Notes: generated by a model not told the origin, from the letters alone. A DNA stretch of 64,000 nucleotides from Kitasatospora sp. MAA19 (GCF_029894125.1 NZ_JARXYZ010000016.1:106125-170124), one strand, 5' to 3'; shown: positions 1-8,907, counted from the stretch's first letter. Numbers and translations: made by a program.

Positions 1-172
1 CGGCGTAGACGGCGGCCATCGCGGTGGCCGCGGCGACGACGGACGCCGGCTCGGCGCCGCGGCCGACCACGGCGCGGGCGACGGCGAGTGCGAGCAGGCC
101 CGCCACGAGCAGGTGCAGGCAGACCTGGAGGACGCGGGCGACGGGGGTGGTGCGGGATCGTTCGGTCGCCAT
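1..172 (-). CDS. N-terminal fragment of a membrane protein, possibly a sensor kinase
   Basis: The gene runs off the left edge; only about 57 codons are present, starting at the ATG at 172. The product begins MATERSRTTPVARVLQVCLH, and one hydrophobic segment (about residues 13-36) is followed by a short charged stretch and the start of a second hydrophobic region. This looks like the membrane part of a sensor histidine kinase or another integral membrane protein. It is divergent from the FtsX-type ABC transporter at 338, and divergent kinase/transporter pairs are common in actinobacteria; that pairing is the only support for calling it a kinase. No catalytic domain is visible. Confidence 0.55.
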   Translation of the reverse strand, partial: MATERSRTTPVARVLQVCLHLLVAGLLALAVARAVVGRGAEPASVVAAATAMAAVYA

Positions 173-337
173 CCGTCCAGCCTAGGTTCCGCGCCGGGCC
201 CCGGCATCAATCAAAAGGTTGAACTCCGCTTCTGCCCTTTGATGCCGAGGATGCAATCCCCGGTGCGATGCCCGCGGGGCCCCTCCTCCGGGACGGTGGA
301 AGCGTCGGAAAGCAGCTGTCCACAAGAAAGGCCCACC

Positions 338-1414
338 GTGTTCGTCGCCTGGAGGGATCTGGGGTTCGCCAAGGGGCGGTTCGCCCTGATGGGGACCGTC
401 ATCGTGCTGATCACCGTACTGGTCGGCCTGCTGTCCGGCCTGACCGCCGGGCTCGGCCGGCAGAACATCTCCGCGATCACCGGCCTGCCCGCCGACCACC
501 TGGTGTTCGGCAAACCGGCCGACGGGCAGAAGCTCTCCTTCACCGACTCCCAGGTCACCCCCGAGCAGTGGCAGGCCTGGGCGCGCGAGCCGGGCGTCAC
601 CTCCGCCCAGCCGCTGGGCATCACCACCACCAAGGCCGCCGCCGGCGCCCGCACCGCCGCGCTGTCCGCCTTCGGCGTCCCGGACGGCTCCGGGCTGGCC
701 CCGCAGGGCGCCCGGATCGCCCCCGGCCAGGCCGTCCTGTCGAAGACCGCCGCCGAGAACCTGGGCGGGCTCGCCCCCGGCGCCGACGTCACCCTGGCCG
801 GCCACCACCTCCAGGTCGCGGCCGTCGACGGCGACGCCGCGTACAGCCACACCCCGGTGATCTGGACCAGCCTCACCGACTGGCAGCAGGCCGCCCCCGG
901 CGGCGCCGGCCACGCGACCGTCATCGCGCTCACCACCGCCGAGGGCGCCGACCTGGGCGGCGCCGACGCCCGCCACGGCACCGTGACCCGCACCCGCGAC
1001 GACGCCCTCGCCGCGATCGGCTCCTACACCTCCGAGAACGGCTCGCTGCAACTGATGCGCGGCTTCCTGTTCGCCATCTCCGCGCTGGTCATCGGCGCGT
1101 TCTTCACCGTCTGGACGATCCAGCGCAGCGGCGACATCGCGGTGCTGAAGGCCCTCGGCGCCTCCACCCGCTACCTGCTGCGCGACGCCCTCGGCCAGGC
1201 CGTCCTGCTGCTGGTGCTCGGCACCGCCCTCGGCACCGCCCTCGCGGCGGGCGTGGGGGCACTGGTCGGCTCCGCCGTGCCCTTCGTGCTGGACGCCCCG
1301 ACCGTCCTGTTCCCGGCCGTGGTGATGATCGCGCTCGGCGCCGTCGGCGCGGCCCTGTCCATCCGCCGGATCACCTCCGTCGACCCGCTGACCGCCCTGG
1401 GGAGCGCCCGATGA
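338..1414 (+). CDS. FtsX/MacB-type ABC transporter permease
   Basis: Integral membrane permease of 358 residues. It has the FtsX-type layout: one N-terminal transmembrane helix (about residues 15-40), a large extracytoplasmic domain (about 45-240), then three C-terminal helices (about 245-350). The GTG at 338 is chosen because AAGAAAGG lies just upstream and the protein then begins MFVAWRDLGFAKGRFALMG, the usual N-terminus for this family. Codons further upstream in the frame cross the intergenic region and look non-coding. The 3' end overlaps the ATPase gene by four bases (ATGA), so the two are translationally coupled and form one exporter. The substrate cannot be told from sequence. Confidence 0.88.
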   Translation: MFVAWRDLGFAKGRFALMGTVIVLITVLVGLLSGLTAGLGRQNISAITGLPADHLVFGKPADGQKLSFTDSQVTPEQWQAWAREPGVTSAQPLGITTTKAAAGARTAALSAFGVPDGSGLAPQGARIAPGQAVLSKTAAENLGGLAPGADVTLAGHHLQVAAVDGDAAYSHTPVIWTSLTDWQQAAPGGAGHATVIALTTAEGADLGGADARHGTVTRTRDDALAAIGSYTSENGSLQLMRGFLFAISALVIGAFFTVWTIQRSGDIAVLKALGASTRYLLRDALGQAVLLLVLGTALGTALAAGVGALVGSAVPFVLDAPTVLFPAVVMIALGAVGAALSIRRITSVDPLTALGSAR

Positions 1415-2094
1415 GCCTTCACCTCGACCGCATCACCCTCACCTACCCGGACGGCGACGACCGGCTCACCGCCCTGGACGACGTCTCGCTGACCGTCCCC
1501 AAGGGCTCGATCACGGCCGTGGTCGGCCCGTCCGGCTCCGGAAAGTCCAGCCTGCTGGCGGTCGCCGCCACCCTGATCACCCCGGACTCCGGCCGGGTCG
1601 TGGTGGACGGCACCGACACCACGGGCCTCGGCCGCGCCGAGCTGACCGCGCTGCGCCGCACCCGGATCGGCATCGTCTTCCAGCAGGCCAACCTGCTGCC
1701 CTCGCTGACCGCCGCCGAACAGCTCCAGGTGATGGCCCACCTGGACGGCCGCTCCCCGCGCGCCGCCCTCCCCCGGGCCCTGGACCTGCTGGCCGCGGTC
1801 GGTCTGCGCGACCAGGCCGGCCGCCGCCCGCACCAGCTCTCCGGCGGTCAGCGCCAGCGCGTCAACATCGCCCGCGCGCTGATGAACGACCCCACCGTCC
1901 TGCTGATCGACGAACCCACCAGCGCCCTCGACCACGAGCGCGGCGCGGCCGTCCTCGACCTGATCACCGAGCTCACCCACCGCCGCGCCACCGCCACCGT
2001 CCTGGTCACCCACGACCGCACCCACCTGACCGCCGTCGACCAGGTCGCCGAGGTCCACGACGGCCGCCTGACGGTGCCCGCGGCGGCGGTCTGA
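1411..2094 (+). CDS. ABC transporter ATP-binding protein (MacB/LolD type)
   Basis: ATPase subunit of 227 residues partnering the FtsX-type permease just upstream. Visible motifs are Walker A GPSGSGKSS (about residues 41-49), the ABC signature LSGGQRQR (about 143-150), Walker B VLLIDEPTSALD (about 165-176) and the switch His in VLVTHD. Length and motif spacing are normal for the MacB/LolD class, which powers export or mechanotransmission rather than import. The start is the ATG overlapping the permease stop codon. A convergent GntR gene follows after 157 bp with no clear terminator. Confidence 0.93.
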   Translation: MSLHLDRITLTYPDGDDRLTALDDVSLTVPKGSITAVVGPSGSGKSSLLAVAATLITPDSGRVVVDGTDTTGLGRAELTALRRTRIGIVFQQANLLPSLTAAEQLQVMAHLDGRSPRAALPRALDLLAAVGLRDQAGRRPHQLSGGQRQRVNIARALMNDPTVLLIDEPTSALDHERGAAVLDLITELTHRRATATVLVTHDRTHLTAVDQVAEVHDGRLTVPAAAV

Positions 2095-2251
2095 GCTTCT
2101 TCCGCGCCGTCAGCACGTCGTCCACCGTGAGCGTCACCGACGCCCCGATCGACTCCGGCCGTGTGAACGGCTGCCCCGGGTGGTGGACGGCGTGCAGGCG
2201 CCTTCCGGCGCGCCCGATCCGCGGCCTTCACCCGACCGAGTGGTTTAACCC

Positions 2252-2962
2252 CTACCGCGCCCGCAACCGCAGCGCCGGGCGCTCCGCCTCGGCCGCCTCC
2301 TCCTGGCCCGCCCACAGCGAGCGGACGTGGCTGAGGTGGCGCGTCATGCAGGCCTCCGCCGCCTCCGCGTCGCCCGTGAGCATCAGGTCCAGCAGCTCCA
2401 GGTGCTCCTCCGCCGAGGAGGTCAGCTCACCGCGCTCGTCGAGCCGGTTGAGGCCGTACAGCCGCGAGCGCTTGCGCAGGTCGCTGACGACGTCGACGAG
2501 GCGGGCGTTCCCGGCCAGCCCCAGCAGGTCCAGGTGGAACTGCCGGTCCGCCTCCAGGTAGCCGATGAGGTCGTGCTTGCGGGCTGCGGCGACGATGGCC
2601 TCCGCCTGCGGGCGCAGCCGCTCCAGCTGCTCCTTGGTGGCGGTGCGGGTGACCCGGCCGACGGTGGGGACCTCGATCAGCGCGCGGATCTCGGTGTAGT
2701 CGTCGAGGTCGCGCTCGGTGAGCTCGGTGACCCGGAAGCCCTTGTTGCGGACGGCCTCGACGAGGCCTTCGCGGGCGAGGTCGAGCATGGCCTCGCGGAC
2801 GGGGGTGGCGGAGACGCCGAAGTCGGCGGCGAGCGCGGGTGCGGAGTAGACGACGCCGGGGCGCAGTTCGCCGGAGATCAGGGCCGCCCGGAGCGCGTGG
2901 GCGACCTGGTCGCGAAGCCGCTCCTGTACGGAGATCAGGGTGCGGGGTTTGAGGTCGGCCAT
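2252..2962 (-). CDS. GntR/FCD-family regulator of the hydroxyproline cluster
   Basis: Transcription factor of 236 residues with an N-terminal GntR winged helix-turn-helix (about residues 10-75, including ALAADFGVSATPVREAMLDL) and a C-terminal all-helical FCD ligand-binding domain (about 85-220). FCD regulators usually bind small organic acids or amino-acid metabolites and often repress their own and neighbouring genes. The start is the ATG at 2962, preceded by GGAGGAAC. It lies downstream of, and in the same orientation as, the hydroxyproline genes but has its own promoter region. The motif ATGTCAC seen there recurs at two other promoters of the cluster. The effector is inferred, probably a hydroxyproline or pyrroline intermediate. 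Confidence 0.9.
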   Translation of the reverse strand: MADLKPRTLISVQERLRDQVAHALRAALISGELRPGVVYSAPALAADFGVSATPVREAMLDLAREGLVEAVRNKGFRVTELTERDLDDYTEIRALIEVPTVGRVTRTATKEQLERLRPQAEAIVAAARKHDLIGYLEADRQFHLDLLGLAGNARLVDVVSDLRKRSRLYGLNRLDERGELTSSAEEHLELLDLMLTGDAEAAEACMTRHLSHVRSLWAGQEEAAEAERPALRLRAR

Positions 2963-3264
2963 GGTGTTCCTCCGGGTGGGTGCAGAACACCAGTGTACAA
3001 TGTCACGTTACGTTGAGTGTGCAACATTCCGCGATTCGAGCGACCTGTCAGCTACTGTCAGTTCGCCGAGCCCTCGCCGGCTCCGATCCGGCCGACGCCC
3101 ATCGTGACAGCGGCCGCCGACCGTGACAACGGCCGGCGGCGCACGAGCTGCCACGCATTCTCACACGACGCTCCCCCGAGCAGACGAACGGAGCCGACGC
3201 GGCGGGGGATCCCTTCCCACCGCGCCGACCCCTGCTTCACGACTCCCGACAAGCGCCCGGAGTA
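2963..3264. other. Intergenic region upstream of the GntR gene
   Basis: No convincing gene. It holds the regulator's promoter/operator near 2994-3027 and is markedly lower in G+C around 2990-3060 than its neighbours, as expected for a promoter. The rest shows no strong hairpin or repeat. Confidence 0.5.
2994..3027. promoter_or_regulatory. Candidate autoregulatory operator of the GntR regulator
   Basis: About 35 bp upstream of the regulator start lies tgtacaatgtcacg, containing ATGTCAC at 3000-3006. The same heptamer occurs at the promoters of the other two cluster transcription units, near 8911-8917 and 11971-11977. On the minus strand it lies beside TTGTACACT, a plausible extended -10. The operator role is an inference from shared sequence and position. 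Confidence 0.45.
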
Positions 3265-3411
3265 ATGGACTTGGGAATCGACATCGCGTTGTACGACGGC
3301 CCTTCGAACACCGGCCGCCGGCCCGGCCCGACGCTGCTGCACCTCTCCGGCGACCACGGCCCGGCACTCGCCGCCACCCCGGGCAGTCGGCGCCGCCTCC
3401 TCGGCGACTGA
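3265..3411 (+). CDS. Possible 48-residue small protein, unrecognised
   Basis: A short open frame beginning MDLGIDIALYDGPSNTGRRP and ending just before the convergent OCD-family gene. Third codon positions are mostly G or C, as in real genes here, but a GGAG lies only two bases before the ATG, which is a poor ribosome-binding arrangement. I do not recognise the product. It may be a real small gene, a remnant, or chance. Confidence 0.25.
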   Translation: MDLGIDIALYDGPSNTGRRPGPTLLHLSGDHGPALAATPGSRRRLLGD

Positions 3412-3414
3412 GCG

Positions 3415-4428
3415 TCAGGCGCTCCCGGCGGCCCCACCTGCCTCCGCACGCCCGGCGCTCCGGTACACCGCCGCCGCGACCGCCAGGTCCTCCCAGGCCA
3501 TGCCGACGCTCTTGAAGAACCGCGGGCGGTCCCCCGGCACCGGCACCTCCCCGGCCACCAGCTCGGCCAGGTTCCACACCCGCCGCGAACCGTCCCCGCC
3601 CCCCGCGACCCCGGCCATCAGCAGGTCGCCCGCCTCCCGGGCCGCCACCGCCCGCGCCTCCACGTACAGTTCGGCCCGCTCGACCAGCACCTCGTCCACC
3701 TCCCGCGCGTCCGGCTCGTGCGAGCCGACCGCCGCGACAGCGGCGTGCGCGGGCACCAGCGCGCCGTCGAACAGCGGCGTGCGCGCGGTGGTGCAGCAGA
3801 CCACCAGGTCCGCCCCGGCCACCGCCCCGGGCCCGCCGACCTCGGCCACCAGCCCGAACCCCCGCCCGTACGCGGCCAGTGCCCCGGCCCGTTCGGCGTT
3901 GCGCGCCACCACGGTGAGCCGGGTCAGCGGCCGGACGGCCAGCAGCGCGTCCAGGTGCCCGTACGCCTGCGGCCCGGAGCCGAACAGCACCAGGTGCGCG
4001 GCGTCCGGCACGGCCAGCCGGCGCAGTGCGACGGCGGTGACGGCGGGTGTGCGCAGCGTGGTGAGCGCGGCGCCGTCGAGCAGGGCGAGCGGCTGCAGGG
4101 TGGGCCCGTCGAGCAGCAGGTAGCTGCCGGTGATCCGGGGCAGCCCCCGCTCGGGGTTGGCGGGCGCGACCCCGGCGATCTTGACGCCGGCGTACGGCCC
4201 GGCGGCGGCCGGCATCATCAGCAGCTCGCCGGCCGGGACCGGGACGGCCGAGCGGGCCGGGGCCGGCTCCGGGTCGAACCCGTCGAGCAGCACCCGCTCG
4301 ATCGCCGCCACGGCCCCGGCGGCCGTGACATCACCAACGCCCGGCACGGCGTACTGGAGCGGCTCAGCCGCCGCACCGGGCTGCGCGGGGGAAACCGGGA
4401 CGGGGGGAATCGGGACGGGGCCGCTCAC
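3415..4428 (-). CDS. Ornithine cyclodeaminase/mu-crystallin family protein, probable Δ1-pyrroline-2-carboxylate reductase
   Basis: NAD(P)H-dependent enzyme of 337 residues in the OCD/mu-crystallin family, cytosolic. In hydroxyproline catabolism, family members reduce Δ1-pyrroline-2-carboxylate to L-proline after trans-3-hydroxyproline is dehydrated. Visible features include the substrate-binding region with LLMMPAAAG and AGVKIAG (about residues 69-88), and a Rossmann fold beginning around HLVLFGSGPQAYGHLDAL. It starts at a GTG that overlaps the stop of the preceding racemase-family gene by four bases, indicating coupling. The reductase role rests on family and operon context; ornithine cyclodeaminase or alanine dehydrogenase activity is less likely here. 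Confidence 0.85.
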   Translation of the reverse strand: MSGPVPIPPVPVSPAQPGAAAEPLQYAVPGVGDVTAAGAVAAIERVLLDGFDPEPAPARSAVPVPAGELLMMPAAAGPYAGVKIAGVAPANPERGLPRITGSYLLLDGPTLQPLALLDGAALTTLRTPAVTAVALRRLAVPDAAHLVLFGSGPQAYGHLDALLAVRPLTRLTVVARNAERAGALAAYGRGFGLVAEVGGPGAVAGADLVVCCTTARTPLFDGALVPAHAAVAAVGSHEPDAREVDEVLVERAELYVEARAVAAREAGDLLMAGVAGGGDGSRRVWNLAELVAGEVPVPGDRPRFFKSVGMAWEDLAVAAAVYRSAGRAEAGGAAGSA

Positions 4429-5456
4429 AGCAGGAACCCCGCACCCAGGTCGTCGTCCGGTTCCAGGACGAACCCGTGCTCGCCGGTGCGGTGCGCGCTG
4501 CCGGTGACCTCGGTGACGACGCCGCCCCCCAGCGGGTCGCCGCCGGGCAGGACGCGGCCGGTGAGGACCGTCCCGATGACGGACTCGTGCCGCAGCTCCT
4601 CCCCCGGCGCCAGCCGCCCCTCGGCGGCGAGCACGGCGAGCCGGGCCGAGGTGCCGGAGCCGCAGGGCGAACGGTCGATCTGCCCGTCCGCGAAGACGGT
4701 GACGTTCCGCTGGTTCACCCCCCCGTCCTCGGCCGGGAGTTCGTCGTAGAGGATGACCCCGTAGACGCCCGACAGCAGCGGGTCGGCCGGGTGCGCCACC
4801 GCCGCCGAGCCGGCCAGCAGTTCCCTGATCTCCCGCCCGGCGGCGGTGAGTTCGGGCAGCTGCCCGGGCTCCACCGCGAGGCCGAGGGCGGCCGCCGGCA
4901 CCGAGGCGTAGCAGGCGCCCGCGTGCGCCACCGCGACCTCCACGGTGCCCCGCGAGGTGGCCAGCGCCAGCTTGAGCGCGCTGACCCGGGTGGGCACGTT
5001 GCGGAAGGTCACGCCGGTGGTCCGCCCGCCGGCCCGGTGCACCAGCGCGGTGACCCGGCCGGACGGCACGTCGATCCGCACCCGCGCCACGCCGTCGGCG
5101 GGGGCCGCGACCAGTCCGGAGTCCACCGCCCAGGCGCCGAGCGCGATGGTGCCGTGCCCACAGGCCGTCGAGTAGCCGTCCTTGTGCCAGAACAGCACCC
5201 CGAGGTGCGCCTCGTCGTCGTCCGGCGGCACCAGGAACCCGCCGTACATCCCGGCGTGGCCGCGCGGCTCGCGGCTGAGCAGCCGCCGGACGTCGTCCAG
5301 CGCGCTCGGCCGGGGCGCGGTCGCGCTGCCGCCGGCGCCGAGCGCGATGGCCCGCCGCTCGGCGACGGTGTCGCCGGGGATCGCCGGCACGCCGTCCAGC
5401 ACGATCCGGAACGGCTCACCGGCCGCGTGGTAGTCGACGGTGCGGACGAACATCAC
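4425..5456 (-). CDS. Proline racemase family protein (racemase/epimerase or trans-3-hydroxyproline dehydratase)
   Basis: 343-residue member of the proline racemase superfamily, which uses two opposed acid/base residues. The first is Cys99 in STACGHGTIALG and the second Cys265 in DRSPCGSGTSARL, so the Cys/Cys pair typical of racemases and epimerases is present. Characterised trans-3-hydroxyproline dehydratases generally carry Thr at the second position. Its coupling to the OCD-type reductase downstream argues for the trans-3-hydroxyproline branch, while the residues argue for epimerisation, so the reaction is unsettled. The start is the first ATG, overlapping the aldehyde dehydrogenase stop by four bases. 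It is a diverged paralogue of the epimerase at 6868-7872. Confidence 0.85.
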   Translation of the reverse strand: MMFVRTVDYHAAGEPFRIVLDGVPAIPGDTVAERRAIALGAGGSATAPRPSALDDVRRLLSREPRGHAGMYGGFLVPPDDDEAHLGVLFWHKDGYSTACGHGTIALGAWAVDSGLVAAPADGVARVRIDVPSGRVTALVHRAGGRTTGVTFRNVPTRVSALKLALATSRGTVEVAVAHAGACYASVPAAALGLAVEPGQLPELTAAGREIRELLAGSAAVAHPADPLLSGVYGVILYDELPAEDGGVNQRNVTVFADGQIDRSPCGSGTSARLAVLAAEGRLAPGEELRHESVIGTVLTGRVLPGGDPLGGGVVTEVTGSAHRTGEHGFVLEPDDDLGAGFLL

Positions 5457-6817
5457 GCACCACCGCCCGGCAGGACGCTGACCGTGCGGCTGACGGTGTA
5501 GAAGTCCAGCGCCGCCTGGCCCTGCTCGCGCTCGCCGTGGGCGGCTCCCTTGGCGCCGCCGAACGGCAGGTGGAAGTCGACGCCGCTGGACGGCGCGTTG
5601 ACCCGGATCATGCCCGCGTCCAGCCGGTCGGCGGCGGCCAGCGCCACGTCCAGGCTGCGGGTGTGCACCGAGGTGGAGAGGCTGTGCGGGGTGTCGTTGG
5701 CGAGCGCGATCGCCTCGTCCAGGTCGGCGGCGGCGTGCAGCAGCGCGATCGGGCCGAAGAACTCCTCACGCGCCAGCGGGTGTTCGGCCGGCACGTCGGT
5801 GAGCAGGGCCGGTTCGACGTACCAGCCGTCCCGCTCGGGCGCCCGGCCGCCGGTGAGCAGGGTGGCCCCGGCGGCGGTGGCGGTGGCGACGGCGTCGGTG
5901 AGCCGGTCCCGGGCGGCGGCGTTGATGACCGGCCCGCAGGCCGCGTCGTCGACCAGCTCCAGCGCCTTGACCAGGGCGTCGCGCAGCGGCTCGTACGCGG
6001 CGCCGACCGCGATCACCCGGCTGGTGGCGGTGCACTTCTGCCCGGCGTACCCGGCGATGGCGGAGGCGATGTGGGCGGCGGCCTGCGCGAGGTCGGCGTC
6101 CGGCAGCACCAACGCGGCGTTCAGCCCGCCGAGTTCGGCCTGCACCGGCACGCCGCGCTCGGTGGCGGCCCGGACCACGGCCCGGCCGACGCCGGTCGAG
6201 CCGGTGAAGGAGACCACGTCCACCGCGTCGACCAGCGCCACGCCCTCCTCCGCGCCGCCCGGCAGCACGGTGAACACGTCCTCGGGCAGCCCGGCCCCCG
6301 CGGCCAGTTCGGCCAGCCGCAGCGCGCAGGCGGTCGCCTCGGGCGCCGGCTTGAGCACCGCGGTGTTGCCGACCGCCAGCGCCGGCGCGGCCTTCCAGGT
6401 CGGGATCGCCAGCGGGAAGTTCCACGGTGCGATCAGCCCGGCCACCCCGTACGGACGGCGCCGGGTGAGCAGCAGCCCGGGCCCGGCCGCGGTCTCGTGC
6501 ACCGCCCCGGACGGCGCGAACGGCGCCTGTGCGTAGTACCGCCAGATCGCCGCGGTGCGGGCGACCTCGCCGCGCGCCTCGGCGAGCGGCTTGCCGACCT
6601 CGCGCACGATCAGCCCGGCCAGTTCCTCCGCGTGCGCCTCGACCGCCTCGGCGATCCGGCCGAGCGCCGCCGAGCGGGCGCCCGCACCGGCCGCGAGCCA
6701 GCCGGGCTGCGCGGCCCGGGCCCGCCCGACGGCGGCCCGGACGGCCTCCGCTCCGGGCTCCTCGACGGCGACGACGAGGTCCGCGGGGTCGGCGGGGTTG
6801 TACGAGGTGATGGTCAC
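5453..6817 (-). CDS. Aldehyde dehydrogenase, probable α-ketoglutarate semialdehyde dehydrogenase
   Basis: NAD(P)+-dependent ALDH of 454 residues, normal length. The cofactor region includes PWNFPLAIP (131-139), Lys156 in LKPAPE and FTGSTGVG (204-211). The general base is Glu228 in ELGG and the catalytic nucleophile Cys262 in GQKCTATSR. In the 4-hydroxyproline pathway this step oxidises α-ketoglutarate semialdehyde to α-ketoglutarate, feeding the TCA cycle; the substrate is assigned from its position between the epimerase and racemase-family genes. It starts at a GTG 50 bp after the epimerase stop and overlaps the next gene by ATGA. Confidence 0.9.
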   Translation of the reverse strand: MTITSYNPADPADLVVAVEEPGAEAVRAAVGRARAAQPGWLAAGAGARSAALGRIAEAVEAHAEELAGLIVREVGKPLAEARGEVARTAAIWRYYAQAPFAPSGAVHETAAGPGLLLTRRRPYGVAGLIAPWNFPLAIPTWKAAPALAVGNTAVLKPAPEATACALRLAELAAGAGLPEDVFTVLPGGAEEGVALVDAVDVVSFTGSTGVGRAVVRAATERGVPVQAELGGLNAALVLPDADLAQAAAHIASAIAGYAGQKCTATSRVIAVGAAYEPLRDALVKALELVDDAACGPVINAAARDRLTDAVATATAAGATLLTGGRAPERDGWYVEPALLTDVPAEHPLAREEFFGPIALLHAAADLDEAIALANDTPHSLSTSVHTRSLDVALAAADRLDAGMIRVNAPSSGVDFHLPFGGAKGAAHGEREQGQAALDFYTVSRTVSVLPGGGA

Positions 6818-6867
6818 AACTAGCAGCCCTTCAGAGGTGGTTCAGCAGGCGTCGGAGCAGGCACCGC

Positions 6868-7872
6868 TCACAACAGGAATCCGGCCGGGAACGGGTCGCT
6901 CGGGTCCAGGAAGTACTGGGCGGTGCCGGTGATCCAGGCCCGCCCGGTGACGGTGGGCACCACGGCGGGCCGCCCGGCCACCTCGGTCTCCTCGACCAGG
7001 CGCCCGATGAAGGTCGTCCCGATGAAGGAGTCGTTGCGGAAGTCCCGCCCCAGCGGCAGTTCGCCGCGCGCGTGCAGCTGCGCCATCCGCGCCGAGGTGC
7101 CGGTGCCGCAGGGCGAGCGGTCGAACCAGCCGGGGTGGATGGCCATGGCGTGCCGGGAGTGCTCGGCGGTCGAACCGGGCGCGAGCAGCTGGACGTGGTG
7201 GCAGCCGTGGATGGACGCGTCCTCCGGGTGCACCGGGCGGTCGGGGCTCGCGTTGATGGCCTTCATCAGGGCCAGTCCGGCGTCCAGGATGTCCTGCTTG
7301 CGCTCGCGCTCGAACGGCAGCCCGAACTCGGCGAGCGGCAGGACGGCGTAGAAGTTGCCGCCGTACGCCAGGTCGTAGCCGACGGAGCCGTACCCGGGCA
7401 CCTCGATCTTGCTGTCCAGCGCGACCGAGTAGGAGGGCACGTTGCGGATGGTCACCGCCGTCGCGGCGCCGTTCTCGACCCGCACCTCGGCGATCACCAG
7501 CCCGGCGGGCGTGTCCAGCCGGACCGTGGTGACCGGCTCGACCACGGGCACCATGCCGGTCTCGACCAGCACGGTGGCGACGCCGATGGTGCCGTGCCCG
7601 CACATCGGCAGCAGGCCGGAGACCTCGATGTAGAGCACGCCGAAGTCGGCGTCCGGCCGGGTCGGCGGCTGCAGGATGGCGCCGCTCATCGCGGCGTGGC
7701 CGCGCGGCTCGTACATCAGCAGGGTGCGGAAGTGGTCCAGGTGCTGCTGGAAGTGCACCCGGCGCTCGGCCATGGTGGCCCCGGGGATGACGCCGAAGCC
7801 GCCGGTGACGACCCGGGTCGGCATGCCCTCGGTGTGCGAGTCGACGGCGTGGAACACGTGACGGCTGCGCAT
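6868..7872 (-). CDS. 4-hydroxyproline 2-epimerase
   Basis: Cytosolic PLP-independent epimerase of 334 residues that converts trans-4-hydroxy-L-proline to cis-4-hydroxy-D-proline, the entry step of the bacterial pathway. Both catalytic cysteines are present: Cys91 in LLPMCGHGTIG and Cys255 in DRSPCGTGTSARM. The N-terminal HAVDSHTEGMPTRVV is characteristic of 4-hydroxyproline epimerases rather than the Trypanosoma-type proline racemase. The ATG at 7872 follows GGGAG at a distance of about nine bases. The gap of 109 bp to the deaminase gene contains two copies of the palindrome CCGTACGG (7896-7903 and 7913-7920), possibly a hairpin. Confidence 0.92.
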   Translation of the reverse strand: MRSRHVFHAVDSHTEGMPTRVVTGGFGVIPGATMAERRVHFQQHLDHFRTLLMYEPRGHAAMSGAILQPPTRPDADFGVLYIEVSGLLPMCGHGTIGVATVLVETGMVPVVEPVTTVRLDTPAGLVIAEVRVENGAATAVTIRNVPSYSVALDSKIEVPGYGSVGYDLAYGGNFYAVLPLAEFGLPFERERKQDILDAGLALMKAINASPDRPVHPEDASIHGCHHVQLLAPGSTAEHSRHAMAIHPGWFDRSPCGTGTSARMAQLHARGELPLGRDFRNDSFIGTTFIGRLVEETEVAGRPAVVPTVTGRAWITGTAQYFLDPSDPFPAGFLL

Positions 7873-7981
7873 GGCTTACGACTCCCGTCGGGTGGCCGTA
7901 CGGACAGGACGACCGTACGGGATCGGATGGGTGGGCCGGGCCGGCTGCCCCCGCAGCCGGCCTGGTGACGATGTCCCGCAG

Positions 7982-8890
7982 TTACGCGAGGCCTTCGGCC
8001 AGCGCCTTCTCGGTGGCCGCGCGGACGGCCGCCTCGATCTCCGGGGTCAGCGGCTGGCGCGGCGCGCGGACCGGGCCGCCGGGGCGCCCGGCGATGTCCA
8101 TGGACAGCTTGATGGCCTGCACGAACTCGGTCTTGGAGTCCCAGCGCAGCAGCGAGTGCAGCGACTTGTACAGCGGCAGCGCGGTGTCCAACTCGTGCGC
8201 CACGGCCGCCCGGTACAGCGCCACGCTGGCCTCCGGCAGCGCGTTCGGGTAGCCGGCGATCCAGCCGACCGCGCCGGCCAGCGCCAGCTCCAGCAGCACG
8301 TCGTCGGCGCCGATCAGCAGGTCCAGCCCGGGGGCCAGCTCGGCGATCTCGTAGGCCCGGCGGACGTCGCCGCTGAACTCCTTGACCGCGACGATCGAGC
8401 CCTCGCCGTGCAGCTGCGCGAGCAGCGCGGGGACGAGGTCGACCTTGGTGTCGATCGGGTTGTTGTACGCGACGACCGGCAGGCCGGCCTTGGCGACCTC
8501 GGCGTAGTGCGCGCGGACGGACGCGTGGTCGGCCCGGTAGGCGTTCGGCGGCAGCAGCAGCACGGACCCGGCACCGGCCTCGGCGGCGTTCTCGGCCCAG
8601 CGGCGGGACTCGGCACTGCCGTAGGCGGCCACGCCGGGCATGACCCGGGAGCCGTCACCGGCCGCCTCGACGGCCACCTCGACGACGCGGGCGCGCTCCT
8701 CGGCGGTGAGCGTCTGGTACTCGCCCAGCGAGCCGTTGGGGACGACGCCGTCGCAGCCGGACTCGATCAGCCAGCGGACGTGCTCGGCGTACGCGTCGTA
8801 GTCGACGGAGAGGTCCGGGCGCAGCGGGATCGTGGTGGCGACCATGATGCCGCGCCAGGGCCGGGTGGTGTCGCGCGGGGTGTTGGACAC
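7982..8890 (-). CDS. DHDPS-family protein, probable Δ1-pyrroline-4-hydroxy-2-carboxylate deaminase
   Basis: Class I aldolase-like TIM barrel of 302 residues. The Schiff-base lysine is K170 in SIVAVKEFSGD and the conserved tyrosine is Y142 in VVAYNNP; the usual GTTGE loop is replaced by NGSLGEYQTL. In hydroxyproline degradation this family deaminates Δ1-pyrroline-4-hydroxy-2-carboxylate to α-ketoglutarate semialdehyde. I chose the GTG at 8890 because AAGGAG stands six bases upstream. An in-frame ATG at 8917 lacks a ribosome-binding site and lies inside the ATGTCAC operator motif. It heads the second transcription unit of the cluster. Confidence 0.87.
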   Translation of the reverse strand: MSNTPRDTTRPWRGIMVATTIPLRPDLSVDYDAYAEHVRWLIESGCDGVVPNGSLGEYQTLTAEERARVVEVAVEAAGDGSRVMPGVAAYGSAESRRWAENAAEAGAGSVLLLPPNAYRADHASVRAHYAEVAKAGLPVVAYNNPIDTKVDLVPALLAQLHGEGSIVAVKEFSGDVRRAYEIAELAPGLDLLIGADDVLLELALAGAVGWIAGYPNALPEASVALYRAAVAHELDTALPLYKSLHSLLRWDSKTEFVQAIKLSMDIAGRPGGPVRAPRQPLTPEIEAAVRAATEKALAEGLA

Positions 8891-8907
8891 GATGAGCTCC
8901 TTGGTGA

